64,000 nt of DNA from Sabulicella glaciei (lineage in GTDB: Bacteria; Pseudomonadota; Alphaproteobacteria; Acetobacterales; Acetobacteraceae). Shown piece by piece: positions 24,478 through 33,179 of this stretch. The number at the start of each line of letters is the position of its first letter. Within the stretch, counting starts at the first letter, position 1. The stretch covers positions 1 through 64,000 of the forward strand of contig NZ_JAPFQI010000014.1 in the NCBI RefSeq assembly GCF_026183895.1. The letters run 5' to 3'. Below the pieces are notes generated by a model. That model made no database searches. It saw only the letters and a program-made list of their open reading frames with translations, and was not told the origin of the DNA. Made by a program: the position numbers and the translations under genes.

Positions 24478-25608
24478 ATGGATATCGGGCCGGCGAAGCC
24501 CAAGCTGGACGTGAAGCCGCGCCCGACGCGGCGACGGATGCGCCTCCTCGGCGGCGCGCTTCTCCTGCTCGCCTTGCTCGGCGCCGGGGGGCACTGGCTG
24601 CACTGGCAGCTTTCCCATGTGGTGCTGGACGATGCCCGCGTCGCCTCGGACATGGTGACGCTGGCCAGCCGCGTGCCCGGCTGGGTGGAGCGCGTGCCGG
24701 TGACGGCGGGCGACCGCGTCGCGCGCGGCGCCCTGCTGGTCCAGGTGGATGCGCGCGACGCCGCGCTTGCGGTGGAGGAGCTGGAAGCACGTCTCGCGGG
24801 GCTGGAGGCGCGGCGCGCGGAGCTGGAAGCCCGGCGCACCATGGTCGGGCTGCAGAATGTCAGCCAGCGCGCCGCCGCGGCCGCGCGGCTGGATTCCGCC
24901 CGAGCGGCCCTTCCCGCCGCCGAGGCGGAGCACGCCTTCGCCGAGGCCGAGCATGCGCGCGCGGAGCGTCTGATCGCCTCCGGCACCGGGACGCGGCAGC
25001 GCGTGGAACAGCTGCGCGCCCTGGCCGACGGGGCGCGGCAGCGCGTCGTCGGCGCAGCGGCGGAGATCCGCAACACGGAGGCCCTGCTGACCGCGGCCGA
25101 GGCGGCGGCCGAGGAGCTGCGGGTGATCGAACGCCAGCTGGACGCGCTCCTCCCGCAATCGCGCGAGCTGGCGGCATCGCGCGACCGCGCCGCGCTGGAC
25201 CAGCGTGACCGCGCGTTGCGCATGCCCTTCGACGGCATCGTGGACCGCATCTTCGTGGACCCTGGCGAATACGTCCTGGCCGGGCAGCGCATCGTCCTGG
25301 TCCATGCACCGGAGGAGATCCGCATCGAGGCCAACGTGAAGGAAACGGATGTGCGCTTCTTCCGCCCCGGCAAGCCGGTGCGCGTGACGGTGGATGCCTG
25401 GCCGGGCCATTCCTTTCCCGCCGTGGTGGACCGGGTGATCGAGGCGGCAACGAGCGAGTTCGCCCTCCTGCCCAGCCCCAACCCCAGCGGCAACTTCACC
25501 CGCATCACCCAGCGCCTGCCGGTCCGCATCCGCCTGGACCCGCCGCCGCCGCCCGGCATGCTGCGCCCCGGCATGCTGGTGCGGGTGGAAGCCGAGGCCC
25601 GTGACTAG
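24478..25608 (+). CDS. HlyD/EmrA-type periplasmic adaptor
   Basis: 376-residue membrane fusion protein. A basic N-terminus and one membrane helix (LLGGALLLLALLGAGGHWLH, about residues 22-41) are followed by a biotinyl-lipoyl half (VERVPVTAGDRVARGALL), a long coiled coil at about 95-235 rich in Ala, Glu and Arg, the second lipoyl half (MPFDGIVDRIFVDPGEYV) and a beta-barrel. It overlaps the downstream DHA2 permease by 8 nt, giving an EmrAB-like pump; no outer-membrane TolC gene is adjacent. Confidence 0.92.
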   Translation: MDIGPAKPKLDVKPRPTRRRMRLLGGALLLLALLGAGGHWLHWQLSHVVLDDARVASDMVTLASRVPGWVERVPVTAGDRVARGALLVQVDARDAALAVEELEARLAGLEARRAELEARRTMVGLQNVSQRAAAAARLDSARAALPAAEAEHAFAEAEHARAERLIASGTGTRQRVEQLRALADGARQRVVGAAAEIRNTEALLTAAEAAAEELRVIERQLDALLPQSRELAASRDRAALDQRDRALRMPFDGIVDRIFVDPGEYVLAGQRIVLVHAPEEIRIEANVKETDVRFFRPGKPVRVTVDAWPGHSFPAVVDRVIEAATSEFALLPSPNPSGNFTRITQRLPVRIRLDPPPPPGMLRPGMLVRVEAEARD

Positions 25609-27187
25609 CGGCGGGCCTTCCGTCGCGGAACTCTTCGCCCGCTACGGCCCGGCCTATCGCTGGTGGGTGACGCTGGCGGCGCTGACCGGCACCGTGTCCT
25701 GCATCCTGTCCTCCACCATCGTCGTCGTCGCGCAGCCGGACATCGTCGGCGCGCTGGGCATGGGGCACGAGGAAGGACAGCTCCTCGCAACCGGGTTCCT
25801 GGCCGCGAATACGGGCTTCATGCTGCTGAACGCCTGGGCGGTGGAGCGCTTCGGCTTCCGCATCACCTATGTCGCCTCCATCTCCCTGTTCGTGATCGCC
25901 TCGGTCCTGGCGGGGGTCACGGACAGCGCCACCGTGATGGTGCTGGCGCGGGTGGCGCAGGGCGCCTCGGCCGGGCTGCTGCAACCCCTCTCCATGCAGG
26001 TGATCTTCCTGGTCTTCCCGCCGGAGCGGCGCGGCACGGCAATGGGGATGTTCTCCTTCGGGGTGGTGATGGCGCCCGCCATGGGGCCGGCGGCGGGCGG
26101 GCTGCTGGTGGATGCCTTCTCCTGGCATGCCGTGTTCTTTCTCTGCCTGCCCACCGCGCTGCTGGGGATGCTGCTTGGTCTCGTCTTCATGCCGGGGCGG
26201 GCGGGCGCGTCCGACCGGCGCTTCGACTGGCCGGGCGCGGCGCTGCTGGCGCTGGCGATTGGCCTGCTGCTGGCCGGGCTCACCAATGGGCAGCACCATG
26301 GCTGGGGGTCGGACACGGTGCGGCTGCAGCTTGTCGGCGCCGCCCTCGCCATGATCGGCTTCGTCGGCTGGCAGGCGGTGACGCCGGCGCCGCTGATGAA
26401 CCTCGCCGTGTTCCGGCACGGCGGCTTCGTCGCGGCGGCGATGGTGGCCTTCATCTACGGCGCGGCGATGTTCGGCTCGACCTACCTGTTGCCGCTGCTG
26501 GTGCAGCTCGTGCAGGGCTACACGCCCACGCGCTCAGGCCTGATCCTGATGCCGGGCGGGTTCGTCGTCGCCTTTGTCTTCCTGTTCGCGGGGCGGATGG
26601 CGGATTGGCTGCCGCCCTGGATCCCGATCTGCCTGGGGCTGGCGATCTTCGCCGCCTCTTCCGTCCTCATGGGGGCGGTAGGGACCGACACGCCCTTCTG
26701 GACGCTGGCCATCTGGATCCTGCTGGGGCGGATCGGGCTGGGCCTCGCCATGCCCAACATGAATGTGGGTGCGATGCGCGCCCTGCCGGCTGCGCTTCTG
26801 GCGCAAGGGGCGGGGGCGATCAACTTCTTCCGGATGCTGGGCGGCGCCTTCGGCACCAACCTCCTCGCCGTGCATCTGGAGCGCCGCACCGCCCATCATG
26901 CCGAGGCGCTGAATTCGCGGCTGGAAGGCGGCGCGGCGGCGCTGGATGCGCGGCGCCTGCTGGAGAACCTCTACGCCCAGGGCGGGCTGCCGGAGGTGAT
27001 CCGCCGTGACGCGGCGCACGAGTTCCTCGCCCGCATGGTGGAGGCGCAGGGGCTGATGCTCGGCTTCCGCGACGCCTTCATCGTGACGGGGATGATCTGC
27101 CTCCTCGCCATCCTGCCGGGGCTGACCCTGCGGCAGAAGCCGCCTGGCGCCGCGCTCAGACCCGCCCCCGCAGCCCGGCCAGGGTGA
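25601..27187 (+). CDS. DHA2-family MFS drug exporter (EmrB-like)
   Basis: 528-residue proton-driven exporter with about 14 hydrophobic segments, the length and helix count of DHA2 (EmrB/QacA) transporters. The GTG start at 25601 overlaps the adaptor stop. The helix-5 motif C region GPAAGGLLVDAFSWHAVFF is recognisable. With the adaptor it should export hydrophobic or amphipathic compounds. Its 3' end overlaps the convergent NDUFAF6-like gene by 32 nt, which is long for convergent genes here. Confidence 0.93.
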   Translation: MTSGGPSVAELFARYGPAYRWWVTLAALTGTVSCILSSTIVVVAQPDIVGALGMGHEEGQLLATGFLAANTGFMLLNAWAVERFGFRITYVASISLFVIASVLAGVTDSATVMVLARVAQGASAGLLQPLSMQVIFLVFPPERRGTAMGMFSFGVVMAPAMGPAAGGLLVDAFSWHAVFFLCLPTALLGMLLGLVFMPGRAGASDRRFDWPGAALLALAIGLLLAGLTNGQHHGWGSDTVRLQLVGAALAMIGFVGWQAVTPAPLMNLAVFRHGGFVAAAMVAFIYGAAMFGSTYLLPLLVQLVQGYTPTRSGLILMPGGFVVAFVFLFAGRMADWLPPWIPICLGLAIFAASSVLMGAVGTDTPFWTLAIWILLGRIGLGLAMPNMNVGAMRALPAALLAQGAGAINFFRMLGGAFGTNLLAVHLERRTAHHAEALNSRLEGGAAALDARRLLENLYAQGGLPEVIRRDAAHEFLARMVEAQGLMLGFRDAFIVTGMICLLAILPGLTLRQKPPGAALRPAPAARPG

Positions 27188-27926
27188 CGACCAGGCGATC
27201 GAGCGTCCCGCGCCGCGCCGGGGTGCCGCGCGCCAGGCGGCGCAGGTCGCGCCGCGCCAGGACCAGGGGCAGCGCGGCCGCCACTGCGCCGCGCGGCAGC
27301 GCCGACAAATCCGGCTCGGGCGGGGCTTCCGCCGCCAGGGCGCGGACCGCGTCGCGCGCCCGCTCCGGATCGGCGATGACGGAAGCCGGATCCACGCGGT
27401 CCGCCGGCAGGAGGCAGCGCCCCTGCGCCGCATGGGCCGGAAGGGCGCGCAGCACGCCCGCGAGGCCGTAAAGCATCCCGGCGCGCTGCAACGCCGGCAG
27501 AAGCTCCGGCGGTGCGCCCAGGGCGCGGCCGAGCGTCACCGCGAAGCCGCCCGCCGTGCCGGACAGGAAGGCATGGAAGGCGCCGGTGGAGGGGAAGCCT
27601 TCCTCCTCCGCCTCGGCCTCCCGCGCCTCGACCATGGCAAGCAGGTCGTCGCAACGCAGCGTGCCCTCGGCGATGGCTGCGTGCAGCGGCTCCGCCACCT
27701 CGTGGTGGCGCGGGGCTTCGGCTTCCAGCACCTCCCGCCACCAAGTCAGGCGCATCAGCGCGACCAGGGGCTTGTCCGTCACCTCCCGCGCCTTTGCCAG
27801 CTCGTGGTTGAAGGCGATCAGGGCGAAGGCGGCCTCGCGCCGCTCCGGCGGGGTCCAGAGGGCGCACAGGAAACGGTCGGGGTCGTGCGCGCGGGCGATG
27901 GCGCCCACCGCGCTGAGATCGGGCAT
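27156..27926 (-). CDS. Squalene/phytoene-synthase-fold protein, NDUFAF6-like
   Basis: 256 residues with the isoprenoid synthase fold of squalene/phytoene synthases, but the two Asp-rich substrate-Mg motifs are missing: the first region reads AFNHELAKARE instead of DxxxD. This and the DKPLVALMRLTWWRE and LYGLAGVLRALP segments resemble mitochondrial NDUFAF6, a complex I assembly factor, better than true prenyl synthases. Start is ATG 27926 (MPDLSAVGAIARAHDPDRF); the upstream frame is non-coding. The gene is divergent from sodB and overlaps the EmrB-like gene convergently by 32 nt. A catalytic role in isoprenoid synthesis is unlikely. Confidence 0.82.
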   Translation of the reverse strand: MPDLSAVGAIARAHDPDRFLCALWTPPERREAAFALIAFNHELAKAREVTDKPLVALMRLTWWREVLEAEAPRHHEVAEPLHAAIAEGTLRCDDLLAMVEAREAEAEEEGFPSTGAFHAFLSGTAGGFAVTLGRALGAPPELLPALQRAGMLYGLAGVLRALPAHAAQGRCLLPADRVDPASVIADPERARDAVRALAAEAPPEPDLSALPRGAVAAALPLVLARRDLRRLARGTPARRGTLDRLVVTLAGLRGRV

Positions 27927-27965
27927 GACGGCGATGTGACGTCTCAGGCGCGGGGATGCAATCGG

Positions 27966-27994
27966 TTGACGGGGCCGCCTGCCCTGCTTAGCTG
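27966..27994 (+). promoter_or_regulatory. Candidate sodB promoter
   Basis: TTGACG at 27966-27971 is a good -35. A weak -10 (TTAGCT 27988-27993 with 16-bp spacing, or TAGCTG with 17) follows in the 97-bp gap before sodB. A strong AAAGGAGA ribosome-binding site lies just before the start. The -10 is poor, so confidence is limited. Confidence 0.4.
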
Positions 27995-28023
27995 CCGGAC
28001 GGTCCACAAAGGAGACACGTCCC

Positions 28024-28662
28024 ATGGCCTTCTCGCTGCCCCCGCTTCCCTATTCCACCTCGGCCCTCGCCGAGCGCGGCATGTGCCAGGAGACGCTGGA
28101 GCTCCATCACGGCAAGCACCACAACGCCTATGTCACGGCCCTGAACGGTCTGGTCGAGAGCAAGAACCTCCAGGGCAAGACGCTGGAGCAGATCGTGGCC
28201 GATGCCGGCAAGGGCGGCGCCGACGGGATGCCCGTGCTGAACCAGGCCGGCCAGCATTGGAACCACATCCTGTTCTGGCAGGTGATGAGCCCGAATGGCG
28301 GCGGCGAGTCGCTGCCGGGCAAGCTGTCCTCCGCGATCAACGACAGCTTCGGCGGCCTCGCGCAGTTCAAGGAGGCCTTCAAGCAGGCCGGCGTGACGCA
28401 GTTCGGCTCGGGCTGGGCGTGGCTGATCATGAAGGGCGACGGCAAGCTGGCCGTGACCAAGACGCCCAACGGCGCCAATCCGATCTCCACCGGCGAGGGC
28501 ACGCCCATCCTCGGCTGCGACGTGTGGGAGCACGCCTACTACCTCGACTTCCGCAATGTGCGCCCGAACTACCTCGACAACTTCCTCAACAAGCTCGTCG
28601 CCTGGGACGTGGTGGAGAGCCTGATGGAGAAGGGCGGGCTGCAGAGCGGCCAGTCGGCCTGA
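28024..28662 (+). CDS. sodB: Fe/Mn superoxide dismutase
   Basis: 212-residue cytoplasmic superoxide dismutase. Metal ligands: His in ELHHGKHHNAY, His in QAGQHWNHILFW, and Asp/His in GCDVWEHAYYLDF. The Gln in AGQHWNH is the arrangement expected of iron-type or cambialistic enzymes, and no signal peptide is present. The frame start at ATG 28024 has a strong AAAGGAG site 10 nt upstream. It appears to be monocistronic with its own terminator at 28687. Confidence 0.96.
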   Translation: MAFSLPPLPYSTSALAERGMCQETLELHHGKHHNAYVTALNGLVESKNLQGKTLEQIVADAGKGGADGMPVLNQAGQHWNHILFWQVMSPNGGGESLPGKLSSAINDSFGGLAQFKEAFKQAGVTQFGSGWAWLIMKGDGKLAVTKTPNGANPISTGEGTPILGCDVWEHAYYLDFRNVRPNYLDNFLNKLVAWDVVESLMEKGGLQSGQSA

Positions 28663-28686
28663 CGTTCAGCTTCTGAACGCCTCAAG

Positions 28687-28726
28687 GGGCCGCGGCGGGG
28701 ACGACCCGCCGCGGCCCTTCCTGTTT
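28687..28726. terminator. Bidirectional rho-independent terminator between sodB and VOC gene
   Basis: A perfect 13-bp stem (GGGCCGCGGCGGG 28687-28699 with CCCGCCGCGGCCC 28705-28717) and 5-nt loop follows sodB by 24 nt, with TTCCTGTTT after it. On the minus strand it lies directly after the VOC-protein stop. The plus-strand T tract is interrupted, but stem stability makes function likely. Confidence 0.75.
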
Positions 28727-29130
28727 CAGGCGGGCGCGCCGCCCTTGGACGGGACACGGTGCACGAAGCACAGCTTGTTGCCCTCCGGGTCGCGCACATA
28801 GGCGGCGTAGAAATCACCGTATTGCGGGCGGGGGCCGGGCGGGCCCTCGCAGCTTCCGCCATGGGCCAGCGCCGCCGCGTGCGCCGCATGCACGGCATCG
28901 GTGTCGGCGGCGAGGAAGGCCGTCATGTTCCCGTTGCCAGGCGCCGCGGGCTCGCCGTTCTGTGGGCGGCAGAGCCAGAAGGTCTGCATGTCGCCCTTGG
29001 CCTTGAAGCCAGCCCAGCCCGCATCGGGCCATTCCTGGAAGCAGCGAATGCCCAGCGGCGCCAGCGCGGCGTCGTAGAACGCCTTGGCCTTCGCGTAGTC
29101 GTTGGCGCCGATCGTCGCGTGGCTGAACAT
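28726..29130 (-). CDS. VOC-family (glyoxalase/bleomycin-resistance fold) protein
   Basis: 134 residues with a single vicinal-oxygen-chelate domain. It starts MFSHATIGANDYAKAKAFYDAAL and ends with the typical FYAAYVRDPEGNKLCFVHR strand, where the Glu/Asp metal position falls in DPEGN. The first His ligand is at residue 4. Such proteins include lyases, isomerases and binding proteins. The ATG overlaps the M81 peptidase stop (TGATG), making it the last gene of a four-gene minus-strand unit. Confidence 0.88.
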   Translation of the reverse strand: MFSHATIGANDYAKAKAFYDAALAPLGIRCFQEWPDAGWAGFKAKGDMQTFWLCRPQNGEPAAPGNGNMTAFLAADTDAVHAAHAAALAHGGSCEGPPGPRPQYGDFYAAYVRDPEGNKLCFVHRVPSKGGAPA

Positions 29131-30602
29131 CAGAACCTCCGGTTGTCGCCGGGACGCAGCCGGATGCCGGGGCGCAGCGCGGTGAAGGGCAGCGTCGCCG
29201 GGTCGGCCACCACCGGGCCGGGCGCGGCGGCGACCAGCACCGCCTCGGCGATGGGCTGGAAATGCGCGCGGAAATGCACGGAGGATTTCAGCGCCAGGAT
29301 GCGCTGCTCCGCCGGCTCCAGGCCAAGCTGCTTGAAGATCGCCTGGTCATGCGCCTGCATCTTGCGCGACACCACGACGATCCGTACCCCATCCACGCGC
29401 AGCAGCGCCGAGGGGCCGAGGTCGGCCGGGTTCCCCTTCCCCATTGGGCCTTCCAGGATGAAGCGGCCATCGCCCAGCTTCTCGACCACGCCGGTCACGG
29501 TGATCGGCGCGCCGTCGCTCTTGCCGCCCAGGGTGAGGGTCACCGTCGCACCCTCCCCGGCCGCGTGGCAGGCAGCGGCAGCCTCGGCGTCGTTCATGGG
29601 CGCCAGCGCCACGCCCTGCGCGCCCTGGCGCAGCAGCTCGGCGAGGAGGCCGGTCGTGTCGCCATGACCGCCGCCGCCCGGATTGTCCTGCGTGTCGGCG
29701 ATGACGATGGGCTTGCCGTTGCCCGCGCGGCGGATCGCCTCCGCCACGGCGTCCGGCGCCTCCATCACGCCGCCGGCGAACTCGCCCTCGCGCGACGCGA
29801 TCTCGCGCACAAGCGCATCGGCAGCCCGGTCCGCCGCCTCCTGCGTGTCGGCCCAGGCGGCGATGGCCTGGCCGCAGCCGGGGAAATCCGCGTAGGGGAA
29901 GCCGAAGCAATAGGCGAGCTCGGCGACGCCCGCGCCCAGGCTTTCCCGCGCCGCCATCACCCCCTGCATCGGCGCGACCATGGTGCATTGGCTCGTAATG
30001 GGGACGAGGAAATCCATCTCGCGGAAGGCCATGGCCCAGGGGCGGCCACGGGCGATGCGCTCAATCAGCAGGCGCATCGCCCGCGCGCCCACCGCGCGCA
30101 TGTCCACGTGCGGATAGGTGCGGTAGGGCACGACCACGTCGGCCATCTCGCACATGGCGCGGGTCATGTTGCCGTGCGGGTCCAGCGTGACGGCGATGGG
30201 CACGTTCGGCCCGACGATGGCGCGGACGCGGCGGATGACCTCGCCCTCGGCGTCGGGGAAGTCGTCGCTCACCATCGCGCCGTGCAGGTCGAGGAACACT
30301 CCGTCCACCGGCATGGAGTCGGACAGGGGCGCGCAGATCAGCGCGCAGATCCGCTCGAAGGCCTCGCGCGTCACCGGGCCGGCGGGCATGGCGAAGCACC
30401 AGGCCAGCGGCACGGTGTCGTGGTCCTTGGCCTCCTCCATGGCCGCGCCGGCGCAGGTGGAGGTGCCGCGCAGCGTCTGCCGCATCGCCTCGCCCCGGCA
30501 CAGGGCGGGCAGGCCGCCGGGATGCTGGAAATCCTCCCAGCGCGTCGGGCGCGGGGCGAAGGAATGGCTCTCGTGGAGGAAGCCAGCGACGGCGATCCGC
30601 AT
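29130..30602 (-). CDS. M81-family (MlrC-like) metallopeptidase
   Basis: 490-residue zinc hydrolase of the MlrC family, named for the enzyme that finishes microcystin breakdown by cutting linear Adda-containing peptides. MlrC metal ligands are recognisable: Asp141 and His143 in TLDPHGNMT and His165 in TYPHVDM. A C-terminal MlrC_C-like domain follows from about residue 300. Its start abuts the amidohydrolase stop with no gap. Most bacterial members act on unknown unusual peptides; nothing here shows microcystin use. Confidence 0.9.
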   Translation of the reverse strand: MRIAVAGFLHESHSFAPRPTRWEDFQHPGGLPALCRGEAMRQTLRGTSTCAGAAMEEAKDHDTVPLAWCFAMPAGPVTREAFERICALICAPLSDSMPVDGVFLDLHGAMVSDDFPDAEGEVIRRVRAIVGPNVPIAVTLDPHGNMTRAMCEMADVVVPYRTYPHVDMRAVGARAMRLLIERIARGRPWAMAFREMDFLVPITSQCTMVAPMQGVMAARESLGAGVAELAYCFGFPYADFPGCGQAIAAWADTQEAADRAADALVREIASREGEFAGGVMEAPDAVAEAIRRAGNGKPIVIADTQDNPGGGGHGDTTGLLAELLRQGAQGVALAPMNDAEAAAACHAAGEGATVTLTLGGKSDGAPITVTGVVEKLGDGRFILEGPMGKGNPADLGPSALLRVDGVRIVVVSRKMQAHDQAIFKQLGLEPAEQRILALKSSVHFRAHFQPIAEAVLVAAAPGPVVADPATLPFTALRPGIRLRPGDNRRF

Positions 30603-31841
30603 TCAGAAGGGCTCCTGGCTGTTCGCGGCATCCAGCACCGCGTCGGCGAGGACGAGCAGACCCGCTTCCGCCCATTCGGGCGTCATGCTCTCGGCCTCGT
30701 TGTGGGACAATCCGCCATGGCATGGCACGAAGACCATGGCGGTCGGCACGCGGCGCGCGACATAGACGGCGTCGTGGCCGATGGCGGTGGGCATGTCGCG
30801 GGCCGGGATGCCCCGGCGCGCGGCGGCGTCGCGCACGAAGCCGCGAAGCCGCGCGTCGAAGCCCTGGCCGGGCGAGTGCCAGAAATCCCGCACCTCCACG
30901 CCGACCTTGCGCGCGGCGGCGAGCTCGGCGGCGCGGGCGCGCAGCGCGGCACCCATGGCTTCCAGCGCCGCCTCGTCGCCATGGCGCGTGTCCACGCTGA
31001 ACCACGCGCGCTCGGGCGCGACGTTGCGGCTGCCGGGATAGGCGCGGACGATGCCAACGGTCCCGCGCCCGCCATGGCTCAGCGCGATTTCCTCCACCGC
31101 TGCCATCAGCGGCGCGGCGGCCATCAGCGCGTCGCGCCGCCCTTCCATGCGGGAGCCGCCATGCGCCGATTCGCCGGTCACCTCCACCTCGTACCAGCGC
31201 TGGGCGAGGGCGTGGGTGACGACGCCAACCGAATGGCCGCCACGCTCCAGCTCCGGCCCCTGCTCGATGTGCAGCTCCAGATAGGCGCCCATTTCGGGCA
31301 GCGTGTCCCTGCCCCTCCAGCCGATGCGCGACAGTTCCGCGCCGAAGCGCTTGCCCTCGGCATCGGCGGTGTCCAGCACCTGCTCCGGCGAAAACACGCC
31401 CATGGCGGCGCCGCTGCCCTGCATAGGCGGCGAGAAGCGCGCGCCCTCCTCGTTGGTCCAGTTCACGAGGAGGAGCGGCGCCTCCGTCTCGGCGCCTGCC
31501 TCGGCCAGGGCGCGCATGATCTCCAGCCCCGCGAGCACGCCGAGCACCCCGTCATACTTCCCGCCGGTCGGCTGGGTGTCGAGGTGGGAGCCGAAGGCGA
31601 CGGGCCGCCGCGACGCGTCGCGCCCCGGGCGCAGGAAGCCCATGTTGCCGAAGCGGTCGAGCACGAGGTGGCAGCCCAGCGCCTCCGCGCGCTCCTGAAG
31701 CCAGGCACGGCCCTCGGCATCGGCGTCAGTCAGGGATTGGCGGTCGCAACCGCCGCGCGGCGTCCCGCCGATGCGCGCGATGTCGTGTAGGTCGGCCCAG
31801 AGCCGCGTGCCGGAAAGGGGGAGGTTAGATCCGCTCGACAC
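30603..31841 (-). CDS. Zn-dependent amidohydrolase, N-carbamoyl-amino-acid hydrolase / allantoate amidohydrolase type
   Basis: 412-residue M20-type enzyme of the HyuC/AllC/beta-ureidopropionase branch, which hydrolyse N-carbamoyl amino acids or ureides. Family motifs: FGSHLDTQPTGGKYDG (His and Asp ligands), NEEGARF (Glu pair), LELHIEQGP and the C-terminal GLSHNEAES. The GTG at 31841 is chosen because the family N-terminus LWADLHDIARIG follows and there is no downstream ATG before it; this overlaps the ArgE-like gene by 17 nt. It lies between an ArgE-like deacylase and the M81 peptidase. Confidence 0.88.
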   Translation of the reverse strand: MSSGSNLPLSGTRLWADLHDIARIGGTPRGGCDRQSLTDADAEGRAWLQERAEALGCHLVLDRFGNMGFLRPGRDASRRPVAFGSHLDTQPTGGKYDGVLGVLAGLEIMRALAEAGAETEAPLLLVNWTNEEGARFSPPMQGSGAAMGVFSPEQVLDTADAEGKRFGAELSRIGWRGRDTLPEMGAYLELHIEQGPELERGGHSVGVVTHALAQRWYEVEVTGESAHGGSRMEGRRDALMAAAPLMAAVEEIALSHGGRGTVGIVRAYPGSRNVAPERAWFSVDTRHGDEAALEAMGAALRARAAELAAARKVGVEVRDFWHSPGQGFDARLRGFVRDAAARRGIPARDMPTAIGHDAVYVARRVPTAMVFVPCHGGLSHNEAESMTPEWAEAGLLVLADAVLDAANSQEPF

Positions 31842-33114
31842 CGCACCACTCCGCGAGGGAAAGCGCCAGGGTGCGCGTGATGCCGTGGATGCTCTCGATG
31901 CCCACGTTCTCGTCGATGCCGTGGATGTCCACCGCGTCGGGACCGAACACCGCGCAGGGCGTGTCCCCGTGCAGCACGAAGTGGCGCCCATCCGTCAGCC
32001 CGGTGGCCGGGTAGTCGCGCAGCGTGCCGCCCGTTGCCTCGGCATAGGATCGGAAGGCGAGCTTCGCGATTTCCGTGTCCTTCGGGAACTCGCAGGGATC
32101 GGCCATGAAGCCGCGGAAGGCCAATTCCACCTTCGCGCCGCGCAGCGCATCCTGTGCGGCGGCTTCCGCCACCAGCCTTTCGATGTCGGCTTTCACCTGC
32201 CGCGCGGTGTTGCCCAGCATCACGCCGACGCGCATGCCGATGCGGCAGCGCGTGGCGACGCTGCTGTTCCACTCGCCGCCTTCCACCGTGCCGAAATTGA
32301 CGTTGACCGGGTGGTTCAGGCCGCGGAAGGCGGCATGGATGCGCTCGCCGCGATTCTGTTCCGCCTCGTAGGACTTGAAGGCGGAGGCGATGGCGTTCGC
32401 GGCCTCGATCGCATTCACGCCGGCCTGCATGTCGCGCACATGGGCGGGGCGGCCGCTCACCGTCACCCAGGCCCAGACCACGCCGACCTCGGCCGTGTAG
32501 TAGCCGTCCAGGCCCGGCCCCGGCTCGGGGATGATGACCGCGTCGGTCTTCGGCATCGCGGCCATGCAGGCCAATGCGCCGTTGCCGGTGCATTCCTCCT
32601 CGATCACCGCGTGCATCTGGACTTCGGCCGCTGGTTGGAGCCCGGCGCGGCGCAACGCCTCGAAGGCCATGCAGTAGGACACGATGCCCGCCTTCATGTC
32701 GCCCGCGCCGCGCCCGTAGACGCGGCCGTCGCGGATCGCGGGCTCGTAGGGCGGCGTGGCCCACATGTCGGCCGCGCCTTCCGGCACCACGTCCACATGG
32801 CCCTGGAAAGTAAGCGAGCGGCCACGCGTCTCGCGCGGCGTGTGCACCGCGACCACGTTGTCGCGCCCCGCGTAGTCCACCAGCGGCGGCGACCAGCCGG
32901 GATGGGAGGACAGCGTCTCTGGCACAGTCGGGATGCGGCGCGGCGCGAGGCCGAGATGCCGGTACAGCCGCTCCATCTCGGCCAGCGCGCCCTGCTCCCG
33001 CCCCAGGGTGGAGGGGTGGCGCACCAGGCGGAACAGCCAGTCCAGCGTCTCCTCCCGCAGCGCGTCGCAGGATTCGAGGATGGCGCGGCGCGCGCCCGGG
33101 TCCAGATTGCTCAT
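31825..33114 (-). CDS. ArgE/DapE-family (M20) deacylase
   Basis: 429-residue zinc deacylase or dipeptidase. Ligand motifs are FQGHVDVVP, YGRGAGDMKAG, VIEEECTGNGA and the late GDTPCAVFGP region. The dimerisation domain starts near WAWVTVSGRPAHV. Start is ATG 33114 (MSNLDPGARRAI); an upstream ATG at 33132 is possible but has no better site. It heads a four-gene minus-strand unit (ArgE-like, amidohydrolase, M81, VOC) and is divergent from the HDAC-like gene across 65 bp. Confidence 0.88.
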   Translation of the reverse strand: MSNLDPGARRAILESCDALREETLDWLFRLVRHPSTLGREQGALAEMERLYRHLGLAPRRIPTVPETLSSHPGWSPPLVDYAGRDNVVAVHTPRETRGRSLTFQGHVDVVPEGAADMWATPPYEPAIRDGRVYGRGAGDMKAGIVSYCMAFEALRRAGLQPAAEVQMHAVIEEECTGNGALACMAAMPKTDAVIIPEPGPGLDGYYTAEVGVVWAWVTVSGRPAHVRDMQAGVNAIEAANAIASAFKSYEAEQNRGERIHAAFRGLNHPVNVNFGTVEGGEWNSSVATRCRIGMRVGVMLGNTARQVKADIERLVAEAAAQDALRGAKVELAFRGFMADPCEFPKDTEIAKLAFRSYAEATGGTLRDYPATGLTDGRHFVLHGDTPCAVFGPDAVDIHGIDENVGIESIHGITRTLALSLAEWCGVERI

Positions 33115-33179
33115 CGTCGGGCATCGCAACATCGGCCGGGCCGGTTGTCGAGGGGGCGCGTGGCCCGCAGGATGGGCGC
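33115..33179. promoter_or_regulatory. Divergent intergenic region between two hydrolase operons
   Basis: 65 bp separate the ATG codons of the ArgE-like gene (minus) and the HDAC-like gene (plus). It must hold two promoters unless they lie inside the genes. I see no consensus -35/-10 pair and no clear operator palindrome; the site is listed because it is the only candidate control point for the surrounding six hydrolase genes. Confidence 0.4.

Noticed and set aside
29130-30602. Microcystin degradation locus
   Set aside because: Only an MlrC-family peptidase is present; MlrA, MlrB and MlrD are absent and the M81 family is broad.
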